Shown here: positions 55,941 through 64,000 of the stretch, one piece after another
How positions within the stretch are numbered: the first letter of the stretch is position 1
How the letters are laid out: every line of letters begins with the position of its first letter
Assembly: GCA_014218235.1 (NCBI GenBank)
Contig: CM024753.1
Location: forward strand, 176,614,348 to 176,678,347
DNA: 64,000 bases
Origin: Colocasia esculenta
Lineage: Eukaryota; Streptophyta; Magnoliopsida; Alismatales; Araceae
Direction of reading: 5' to 3'
Position numbers and translations under genes: made by a program
Notes under the pieces: model-generated
The model's input: only the letters and a program-made list of their open reading frames with translations
The model's database searches: none
What the model was told of the DNA's origin: nothing

Positions 55941-55977
55941 GTGTACCGTACTAGAGAGGAGGATGGGGCCGAGTCAT

Positions 55978-57178
55978 GGTAATCACCCGAGCATAGGCAG
56001 AGGCATCCAATCTCATTGAAGGTATATTACCTTTCTTTGATTTTACTGCTAGAGTGTTAATTGATCCGGGTGCTTCGCATTCATTTATTTCTGAAGATTT
56101 TCTGGATAGTATAGTGCATCCTTTAGAAGAAAGGTCTTGTGAGTTAGTGGTAGAGATTCCTTCAGGAGGATATATGCTTACTTCCAGTTTTCTAGAAGAG
56201 GTCCCGTTAGTTATTCATGGAAATCAAATGCCAGCAAGATTATATGTTTTGACATTGAAAGATTATAATGTGATACTGGGTATGGACTGGTTAGAAGCAT
56301 ACGGAGCCATGGTTGATTGCAGGAAAAAGAGAGTCAGGTTTTGCAGACCCAGTGGTGATGTGATTGAATTCCAAGGTATGCCTTTTTACACTCCCAAGTT
56401 TATTATTTCTGCACTTAGAGCTAAAAAGTTGATTAATGCGGGATGTGTAGCCTACCTTGCGTCAGCTAGTCTAGTTGAGTCTAGTAAGTCTATAGATTCA
56501 GTGCCAGTGGTCAGAGAATTTGCAGATGTATTTCCAGAAGAGTTGCCAGGGCTAGCTCCGCACAAAGAAGTAGATTTTACCATAGAATTGCAGCCAAGTA
56601 GTTTACCGATATCTAAAGCACCTTATAGAATGGTACCAGCAGAATTGAAAGAATTGAAGAAGCAATTGCAAGAGCTGATAGAAAAAGGTTTTATCAAGCC
56701 CAGTCAGTCACCGTGGGGAGCGCCAGTATTATTCGTTAGAAAGAAAGATGGCAGCTTAAGGACGTGTATAGATTACAGGCAGTTGAATAAAGTCACAATT
56801 AAGAACAAGTATTCTCTTCCTAGAATTGATGATTTGTTTGATCAGTTGCAATCAGCCAAGATATTTTCTAAGATAGATTTGAGGTCAGGATATCATTAAT
56901 TGCGAATTAGAGAAGAAGACATTGAGAAGACCGCTTTTCGCACTAGATATGGGCATTATGAGTTTGTTGTGATGTCATTTGGGTTAACTAATGCACCAGC
57001 AGCTTTTATGAATCTAATGAACCGAATATTTCATCCGTATTTGGATCAGTTCATAGTGGTATTTATTGATGATATACTAGTTTACTCAGCATCAGAAGAG
57101 GAGCATGCAGCGCACTTGCGGGTTACTTTGCAGATATTGAGGGATCACCGGCTATTTGCCAAGTTTAGTAAATGTTAA
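55978..57178 (+). pseudogene. Gypsy-4 protease and reverse transcriptase
   Basis: VITRA*AEASN (Gln to TAG), then LIDPGASHSFISEDFLDSIV, the protease site with Pro for Ser (family LIDSGASHSF), and ILGMDWLEAYGAM. It runs into RT: KGFIKPSQSPWGAPVLFVRK, CIDYRQLNKVTIKNKY, FSKIDLRSGYH (stop at 56897, CAA to TAA), FRTRYGHYEFVVMSFGLTNA and the catalytic FIDDILVYS near 57066. RT is otherwise complete; the protease change would likely inactivate it. Confidence 0.93.
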
Positions 57179-58073
57179 TTTTGGCTGAAAGAAATTTAGT
57201 TTCTGGGTCATGTAATATCATATGAAGGTATTGTAGTGGATCCCATTAAAGTTGAGGCAGTGATGAGATGGGAAGAACCGAGAACAGTGTCTGAGATCCA
57301 GAGTTTTCTAGGTCTTGCAGGTTATTACAGAAGATTTATTCAAGATTTTTCCAAGATAGCAACCCCTATGACTAGGTTGACAAGAAAAGGAGTTCCTTTT
57401 GTGTGGTCCTCAGAATGTAGGCGTACTTTTACAGAATTAAAGAAAAGGTTGACTTCAGCACTAGTGTTAGAAATACCGTCAGGAAGTGGTGGATTTGTTT
57501 TGTTTATAGATGCATCCAAGAGAGGATTGGGTGCAGTTTTGATGCAGCACAGTAAGGTGGTAGCCTACGCCTCCATGCAATCAAATAAACATGAAGAGAA
57601 TTATCCCACCCATGATTTAGAGTTGGCAGTGGTTGTTTTTGCATTGAAGATTTGGCGACATTATTTGTATGGTGAAAGATTTGTAATATTTACTGATCAT
57701 AAGAGTTTAAAGTATATTTTCTCTCAGAAAGATTTGAATTTAAGGAGCACCGATGGATGAAATATTTGAAAGATTATGACTTTAGTTTGGCATATCATCC
57801 AGGCAGAGCTAATGTAGTAGCAGATGCACTAAGTAGAAAATCGGTTATGAATCAACTTATAATCAAAGAATGGAAATTGTATGAAGATGTGGCGAAAAAT
57901 TCCTTATATGTGCCGAGTAGTCAGTACAGAGCAATATTAGCAACCAGTGCAGTGGAGCCATCTTTATACCAGCAAATAGTGGAGGCGCAGAAAGCAGATA
58001 ATAGTTTAGCAGATATTATAAGAATGGAAGAAGTGACTTTTGGGAACGACAGTGTGGTTAGACTCAAAGGTTG
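57179..58073 (+). pseudogene. Gypsy-4 RT thumb and RNase H
   Basis: After a stop at 57176, FWLKEI and GHVISYEGIVVDPIKVEAVM, FLGLAGYYRRFIQDFSKIAT, then RNase H: FIDASKRGLGAVLMQ, NKHEENYPTHDLELAVVVFA and FTDHKSLKYIFSQKDLNL. A one-base loss near 57740 shifts the frame, and YLKDYDFSLAYHPGRANVVA with DALSRK continues from 57757. Confidence 0.92.
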
Positions 58074-58475
58074 ACTATATGTTCCAGCAGATGCAGAAAT
58101 CAAACAAAGAGTTTTAGAAGAGGCTCACAGATCAAGGCATACCATCCACCCAGGCAGCACAAAGATGTACCAAGATATGAAGAAATATTTTTGGTGGCCG
58201 AATATGAAGAGAGAAATTGCAGAGTTTATTGCAAGATGTGCAGTATGCCAACAAATTAAAGCAGAACACCAGAAACCAGGAGGATTGTTGCAGCCACTAC
58301 CCATTCCACAATGGAAGTGGGATGATATAGCGATGGATTCTATTGTTGGTTTGCCCAGATCATCAAGTCATAATGCAATTTGGGTATTTGTGGACAGATT
58401 AACTAAGGTTTGTCGGTTATTGCCGGTCAGTATGACATGGTCAGTGGACAGATTAGCCAAGCTGTATGTAGAAAG
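58074..58475 (+). pseudogene. Gypsy-4 integrase N-terminal part, cut by Copia-R
   Basis: LYVPADAEIKQRVLEEAHRS, RHTIHPGSTKMYQDMKKYFW, CAVCQQIKAEHQ (HHCC finger) and IAMDSIVGLPRSSS (first Asp region, F to S) up to VDRLAKLYVE at 58475. It opens with CGA-to-TGA at 58072. The catalytic second half lies beyond Copia-R. Confidence 0.92.
58471..58475. repeat. Presumed target duplication GAAAG, left copy for Copia-R
   Basis: Five bases immediately before the Copia-R LTR start; the right copy is outside the window. Confidence 0.55.
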
Positions 58476-58694
58476 TGTTGGGTTGAGTGTGGTTTTAATG
58501 TATTTCTCCTCATAGTTTTGATGATGACATTTTGTGATTTTAATGCTTAATGGGTGGAACATGTTACATACATCATTTATGTAATAACAATGTTCAAAAA
58601 GTATGTTTCAAATACCTTATACTTCATACCTTGATGATAATATCTTGTACTAATGTTTTATGTGTTAAATTCTCAGGAATGTACAGGTTTTATC

Positions 58695-58970
58695 ATGGTA
58701 GTGTTGACAAACCCATTGATGGTGTCGACACTGGGTCAGAGTCCCTGAAGCTTTTTCATGAAAACAGGATCAAGTGTGTTGACACAGTCCATGGTCGTGT
58801 CGACACTAGACCCAGCTTCCGGGAGAACCAATTGTCTAACTGGGACAGTGTGTCGACACAGTTAGTGGTCGTGTTGACACTAGACCCAGCATCCAGAAGA
58901 CCTGTTTTGCACAATTGGGACAGTGTGTCGACACACTTAGTGGTAGTGTCGACACACTCCAGCTGAAATT
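58695..58970 (+). repeat. Copia-R U3 array of TGTCGACAC words
   Basis: About eight copies of TGT(C/T)GACAC, several in the context AGTGTGTCGACACA or GTCGTGT(C/T)GACACTAG. They lie 100-380 bp upstream of the TATA box. Confidence 0.9.
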
Positions 58971-59073
58971 TCAACTTATGTTTTACCTGGACACATGGCT
59001 GCCTAGGGTTCAATGGAATCCATCTTGGATCATGTGCCCACGCACTCCAAGGATACCATTGGACCTGTAGGGT

Positions 59074-59081
59074 TATAAATA
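59074..59081 (+). promoter_or_regulatory. TATA box of the Copia-R LTR promoter
   Basis: TATAAATA, preceded by GTAGGGT and followed by CCCCTCC, about 600 bp into the LTR. Transcription would start some 30 bp downstream, placing the GTCGAC array in U3. Confidence 0.65.
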
Positions 59082-60041
59082 CCCCTCCAATCGGCCCCCA
59101 AGAGAGAGAGACCTCCAGAATATTCCAGCTAGGGCCTTTGGCGGCAAGAAGAGGAATCTCCCGCTCCTGCTCCTGTTGTTGCTGTGGTGATCCATCTGCA
59201 TCCCTTGACAGCACAAGAGATTGAGGGAGATCTTCAGAGAAGGAGCTGAAGCATCTCTCAAAGGAGCAGATCCAGCAGAAGCCAGCACTTGAGGAGCATC
59301 TGAAGGCTACTTAGAAGCAATTGAAGCAGAGCATCGCCAGTGACTCAAAGCATCAACAAATCTCCTCAATTCAACCTTCTTCAAGAGTTCTCCATTGAAG
59401 AACATACTCTGTATCTAATTCTCTTAACTCTGAAAGTGTTCTTCTGATTCATCCATGGGAATTGTGCATAAAGTGTTGCACAAGTCTCTATGAATGAATC
59501 TATCTTGAATCAGATCATTGCTAGAGGATCTGATTTATATTGATCTTGATCTAGCTTGTAGTTTGTGAGCTATAGTGCTCAGTTGTGTAGAGTTGAACAC
59601 TCTGTGTGTTTTTGAGCAAGTGTGCTCAGTTTCTGGAGTGGTTGTGCTCTAGAGTTGGTGTGTGAGTTGTTGAACTCAAGTGTGTTGGAGTTGTCAAGCT
59701 CCAGTGTGAGTTGTACTCTTTTGAGTAGTGGAGCCTCACTGTGTGAGGGGTGGATGTAGGAATCACTGGTGTGATCTCTGAACCACCTAAAAATCCTTGT
59801 GCAGTTGTTTGATTTGCTTGTCCTCGCTAGATGCTTGCATAGGATTTCGAACTCACACTAATTGTTGAATTGCTTCACACATCTTCCACACACACTCACT
59901 CTTCAGATAAACAAATTATCTATGTGATTAGATCTCTGATTAGAAGTAATTTTTAATTACTCAAGCTTCCGCATTAATTGGGTAAGATCTATTCAACCCC
60001 CCCTTCTAGATCTTATCCTTCCACATATTCGATCCTACAAT

Positions 60042-60053
60042 TGGTATCAGAGA
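60042..60053 (+). other. Copia-R primer binding site
   Basis: TGGTATCAGAGA, two bases after the LTR, matches the initiator Met tRNA complement (TGGTATCAGAGC) except at its last base. Confidence 0.88.
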
Positions 60054-60159
60054 GGGTTCATATCTGTGTCTGATCTGATTTGAGTGTTTGTGTCTGATCT
60101 TTGTGTCTCTCTTGCTTGAATTGTTTGGGTGTTTCAATCACTGTATTTCATCCTACTTT

Positions 60160-61640
60160 ATGGATTCTCGAGGATTTCTTGCTGAAGGCCATTCCATCAA
60201 TAGACCACCATTTTTCAATGGGTCTGATTACTCTTGCTGGAAAAATTGCATGCAAGTCTTTCTTAGGGCTCAGAATTATGAAATCTGGAGGATAGTTGAA
60301 GTGGACCCTTATGAAAATCAAGGAGATGAGGAAACTTGGACTAGAGAACAGATTAGGAGAGCCACTCTTAACTATAGTGCTATGAACATGCTTCAGTGTG
60401 CAGTCCACCCTAAAGAATATTCAAGAATATCCATGTGTAAATCTGCTAAAGAGATGTGGGATAAAGTTGAATTAATGTATGAGGGAACATCTCAAGTTAG
60501 GGAAACTAAAGCAAACATACTTGTTTCTGAATATGAATTGTTCATGATGAAATCTGATGAATCAATTTTTGAAATGTTTGCTAGGTTTATGACAATTGTC
60601 AATGGACTGAAGGCACTAGGTAAAGAATACATTGATGCTGATTTGGTAAGAAAGATTTTGCGCTCTCTCTCTTCCATCTGACATACTAAGGCCACTGTGA
60701 TTGAAGATTCTAAGGATTTGTCCAAAATCTATTCGGATGAACTCATAGGATCTTTAATGACATATGAAATAAATTTGAAAAGAAATAAAGAGCATATACT
60801 CAAGACCAAACTAGTAGCACTTAAAGCCTCATCAAGTAACAAAGAGAAAAGTCAAGAGAAATCAAGTTCTGAAGAGTCTGAGTCCAATGAGGATGAACTT
60901 GCCCTCATGACTAGACAATTCAGAAAATTTCTGAAATCAAGAAAAGGAAGATTCACTAGAAAGAAGAAATTTTTGTCTGGCAAAAGGAACTTTTCTTTTT
61001 CAAATGCTAATTCTAATTGAAATAAAAAACTGATGAGATTATTATTTGCTGCAGCTGCAACAAAGCAGGACATATGAAAGGAGAATGTCCGGAGAACAAA
61101 AAGGACAAGTACAAAAAGGTCAACAAGATGAAGAAGCCTAAAGCCATGGTAGCAACTTGGTCAGATGATGATCCAAGTGAGGATGAAGAAGAGAAGTCCT
61201 CAAGTTCGGGAAATGAGGAGATATGCTTCATGGCTAATAGTAGTGATGCAAAGGTAAGCACTTCTTTTGAGGAATATACTATTGATGATTGACAAGATGC
61301 ATATGCTGAATTGGTTGAAAAATATTCAGATACAAGAAAAGAAAATAAGCATCTGAAGAAGAAAATTGAAAATTTCGTGCATGACACTTCCTCAAGTAGA
61401 AGAATTTCTGAACTGGAAAATGAAATATCTGAACTCAATGAAGAAAAAGAAAACCTTCTGAATGAAATTGATGAATTTAAACTTGCATCTCAAAAGGCCA
61501 ACAATGAGTTTGAAAAACTTTCTAAAAAGGTGGAATTACAACAAAGGGAAAAGCAACTAGTTGTTGATGAAATTCAGAAGCTTAAGAATTTGTTGGAAGA
61601 AAAGGAACAATTAATCAGAAATTTCACAAATGGAAAATAA
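60160..61640 (+). pseudogene. Copia-R gag with zinc knuckle and coiled coil
   Basis: Met at 60160 (MDSRGFLAEGHSINRPPFFN), GSDYSCWKNCMQVFLRA, MWDKVELMYEGTSQVRETKA and FMTIVNGLKALGKEY, then TGA at 60679 (probably TGG in the ancestor). It continues SDELIGSLMTYEINLKRN, an acidic Ser/Glu tract, and a frameshift near 61018. The knuckle reads CCSCNKAGHMKGEC (61037-61090), followed by WSDDDPSEDEEE. A stop near 61290 precedes a coiled coil (61311-61640) rich in Glu/Lys heptads. Such long gag with a coil is usual in SIRE/Maximus elements. Confidence 0.92.
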
Positions 61641-62440
61641 AACCTTGATGCTCTGCTGGGAGTAAAAATGAATGTTGAAAAACATGGTCTAGGATTCAAC
61701 CCAGAAAATTCAGTAAAGGATAAATCTGCTAAAAAGAAAGAGAAACCTTCCAAGATTCCTTTAATAAAATTTGTCAAAAGCACTAGTCTTGAAAACAAAA
61801 ATAAATAGGTTTCAAAGAGCACATCTGAAATGCCCAAGCATTAGAACAAAAGAAATGTTTTTAACCAAAAAGAACAAAATAGGTCGGCACACACTGTTGA
61901 TAGGTCGACACCAGTTAACCACAAGTTGAAAACTGTGGCTACTGAGTCGACACCAGACCAACACAGGTCGACCTGTCCAATTTTGAAAAATAATAACAAG
62001 TTGAACAGAAATGCAAACAAAAATCTAAAAACACAAAAATGAACTTTCATGATAATTCTTGGACATCCAAGACAACACATCAATCTGATTGGATCAACTC
62101 TTGGAATCATTGGTATCACAATCCCTATTGGTACCATTCACAATTCTTTTATCCAAAATTTCCAAGATACCAATAGAATCCTTGGTTTGAATTTCCATAC
62201 ATGAATGATCATGCCCAATTTTATAATATCCATGCTCATGAAAGAAAGAACACTGGTGTTTTAATTCCAAAAGAAAATGCTAGGTTCACAAAAAGAAAAA
62301 TCACTTCTGAAACTAAGGAAATGCCAAAAACAACTCAAATATGGATTAGAAAAGATCTATTGCCTTTACTCAAACAAACTGATGGTCCCAACAATGTTTG
62401 GGTACCAAAATCTTTTCTTCTCTGATCTGATTTTTGTAGG
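61641..62440 (+). other. Copia-R gag-protease spacer, with GTCGAC words
   Basis: Low-complexity coding-derived spacer broken by stops. At 61880-61975 it contains GGTCGGCAC, GGTCGACACC, AGTCGACACC and GGTCGACCTG, i.e. the same core word as the U3 array of this element. The frame containing them reads Arg-Ser-Thr-Pro type residues. A later part, ending WVPKSFLL near 62425, resembles the SIRE pre-protease segment (QIWVRK..WVPK). Confidence 0.7.
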
Positions 62441-62860
62441 AAGGTCGTGCACCCAACTCCAACACTTGGTTTCTTGATAGTGGGTGTTCACGACACATGA
62501 CTGGAGACATAACAAAGTTCCCATTTCTGATTGAAAAGTAGGGAGGATTTGTCACATTTGGAGGTAAAAATAAAGGGAAAATCATTGGATCTAGAAAGGT
62601 TGGTAAATATTCCTCAAACTCAATTGAAAATGTGTTGTTAGTTGATGGCTTAAACTATAATTTGTTGAGTATTAGCCAACTATGTGACAAAGGTCACAAG
62701 GTTGTGTTTGAATCAGATTTTTGCAAAATAATTGATTCCTCAACTGAAAAAGTAATTTTTTTTGGAAAAAGAGAAAATAATGTCTACATGATCAATCTTG
62801 ATAAAAATTTTGTTGAAAACATCTGTTTAGTTACAAATAAAGATGAAATTACATGGACAT
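62441..62860 (+). pseudogene. Copia-R aspartic protease
   Basis: NTWFLDSGCSRHMTGDITKF carries the active-site DSG. After one stop (EK*GG, near 62540) come VTFGGKNKGKIIGSRKVG, VLLVDGLNYNLLSISQLCDK and VYMINL, the normal copia protease and the run up to integrase. Confidence 0.92.
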
Positions 62861-63500
62861 GGCATAAAAGACTTGGTCATGCAAGTTTCAACACAATAAA
62901 CAAACTTTTAAGGCTGAATCTGGTTAAAGGACTTCCTGAATCTTTTCCAAACATTGAAAATCAAATTTGTGGGATATGTGCTCAAGGAAAACAAACCAGA
63001 AAATCTTTTAAAACCTTCAATGATGTACTCACATCTAAACCACTAGAATTACTTCATATGGACCTTTTTGGACCAACAAGGATTCTTAGTCTTAGTGGCA
63101 AAAGATATGGATTTGTCATCATTGATGATTTTACTAGATACACATGGGTTATTTTCTTATCCCACAAGAGTGATGCTTGTCTAGAATTCAGGAACTTCTG
63201 TACCTCTGCCTTAATAGATTTTTCACATAAAATAAAATCCATTTTGACTGATCATGGGGGAGAATTTGAAAACAAAACCTTTTCTGATTTGTGTGCTGAA
63301 CTAAACATTTTCCACAGATTCTCTTCTCCAAGAACTCCAGAACAAAATGGAGTTGTGGAAAGGAAAAATAGAACACTTGTGGAAAATGGCTAGATCCATG
63401 CTCTTGGAGAGTAAACTGCCTAAATCCTTCTGGGCTGAAGCTGTAAACGCATCAAATCACATTCTAAATAGAGCATTGGTCAGACCAAAAATAAAAAAAA
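62861..63500 (+). pseudogene. Copia-R integrase
   Basis: HKRLGHASFNTINKL and CGICAQGKQTR make the HHCC finger. The triad is in LHMDLFGPTR, ILTDHGGEFEN and NGVVERKNRTL. A one-base shift near 63385 (LVENG for LVEMARSM) breaks the frame, which continues MARSMLLESKLPKSFWAEAV and NASNHILNRALVRPK. The A run at 63488-63499 adds another shift. Confidence 0.93.
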
Positions 63501-64000
63501 AACCCTTATGAATTGTTGAAAAACAAAAAGCCAACATTGTCTTATTTTAAAGTTTTTAGTTGCAAATGCTTTGTACATAACAACAATAAAGAAAATCTTG
63601 ATAAATTTGATGCCAAAAGTCATGAAGCCATTTTTCTTGGCTATTCAGAAATGTCTAGAGCTTTTAAAGTGTATATTCTAAAAAATAAATCTGTGGAAGA
63701 ATCTCCACATGTAGTCTTTGATGAAAATTCATTCTCAACTGATGATTATACATCTTGCAGGGTTCCTCAGAATAAGGAAGAAGATGATTTCATTGTTGAA
63801 ACTTCACCAACTGTTGAGGAAGATAAAGACTTTCTTGAAACTCTGGACAACCATTCACCTACCACAAGTGGATCAGGTAATATTGTTCCAGACTTGAATG
63901 CTCCTCAAGAGGTAATTCCTGAAAATAGATTCTTGAGAGATCATCCAATTGAGAATGTAGTTGGTAATGTGCATGATAGAGTTAGAACTAGATGATCCTT
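63501..64000 (+). pseudogene. Copia-R integrase C-terminus and RT linker, continues beyond window
   Basis: YELLKNKKPTLSYFKVFSCK, FDAKSHEAIFLGYSEMSRAF and VVFDENSF, then an acidic linker DDFIVETSPTVEEDKDFLET, and HPIENVVGNVHDRVRTR just before a TGA near 63995. The reverse transcriptase should follow. Confidence 0.9.

Larger units (their letters stand above)
52398..58475 (+). mobile_element. Gypsy-4, Tekay-like chromovirus, 3' part missing
   Basis: Plus-strand relative of Gypsy-1 and Gypsy-2: 5' LTR 52398-54576, primer site, gag, protease, RT, RNase H and the start of integrase. Copia-R interrupts it at 58476 after GAAAG. It is degenerate: several stops plus a frameshift in RNase H (NLRSTDG for NLHQRRW near 57740). 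The C-terminal integrase, chromodomain and 3' LTR should follow Copia-R outside the window. Confidence 0.93.
58476..60039 (+). repeat. Copia-R 5' LTR
   Basis: Starts TGTTGGGTTGAG at 58476 and ends ATTCGATCCTACA at 60039, 1,564 bp. It contains a GATGATGACATTTTG box near 58515, the GTCGACAC array, a TATA box and a C-rich CAACCCCCCCTTCTAG near the end, which other SIRE-like LTRs here share. Confidence 0.93.
58476..64000 (+). mobile_element. Copia-R, SIRE/Maximus-type Ty1-copia element, 3' part beyond window
   Basis: 5' LTR 58476-60039, primer site 60042, a long gag with zinc knuckle and coiled coil, protease, integrase with DDE triad, and the start of the integrase-RT linker. Lineage: long LTR, extended gag, HMTGD protease motif and a DHPIENVVGNVHDRVRTR-type linker. 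It is the youngest insertion seen in the nest, though already carrying a few stops and frameshifts. Confidence 0.94.

Noticed and set aside
58476..60039. Endogenous pararetrovirus segment
   Set aside because: The LTR, tRNA-type primer site and copia-type gag/integrase order show an LTR retrotransposon; no movement or coat protein motifs are present.

Overview
The window is repeat-rich nuclear DNA from a flowering plant. The evidence is plant-type Ty3-gypsy and Ty1-copia retrotransposons, a CACTA DNA transposon, a hAT remnant and intron-containing fragments of plant genes (class XI myosin, plastid IspE and PurN, XRN exoribonuclease, a PRAF/RCC1-FYVE protein). The very GC-rich first exon of the PurN fragment fits a monocot, but that is a weak inference. 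I see no intact host gene, no tRNA or rRNA, and nothing prokaryotic.

Layout. 1-1440: unassigned flank with one possible terminal exon on the minus strand. 1441-24534: a decayed Ty1-copia element on the minus strand (Copia-1). A minus-strand SIRE/Maximus-type LTR (4021-23604, TSD ATTTC) interrupts it, and that LTR is interrupted by a 17,152-bp CACTA transposon (4899-22050, TSD TGG). The CACTA has no recognisable transposase. It carries a 178-180 bp tandem array, a shrunken hAT element and at least five captured gene fragments in both orientations. 24535-27724: two more SIRE-like LTRs, the second inside the first. 27725-42737: a Tekay-like chromovirus (Gypsy-2, minus). A near-complete relative (Gypsy-1, 28900-38240) sits inside its 3' LTR and a solo SIRE-like LTR (40065-42147) inside its integrase. 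42738-52397: an Athila-like gypsy element (Gypsy-3, minus). 52398-58475: another Tekay-like element (Gypsy-4, plus). 58476-64000: a SIRE-type copia element (Copia-R, plus) that runs off the window.

The boundaries fit a nest in which each element sits in the previous one: Copia-1 > LTR-2 > LTR-3 > Gypsy-2 > Gypsy-3 > Gypsy-4 > Copia-R. All right-hand halves lie beyond the window. Where both ends of an insertion are visible, removing it and one TSD restores the host reading frame (Copia-1 at 4020/23605; Gypsy-2 integrase at 40064/42148).

Two observations deserve most attention. One is the gene-fragment-laden CACTA element. The other is that each SIRE-like LTR carries, in its U3 region upstream of a TATA-like box, its own array of short words with a CG core (ATCGATTG, TTCG..CGAA, CGATTTG, GTCGACAC). 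The Tekay-like LTRs have an analogous set of GTCGCG-type words. I do not know whether this is functional.
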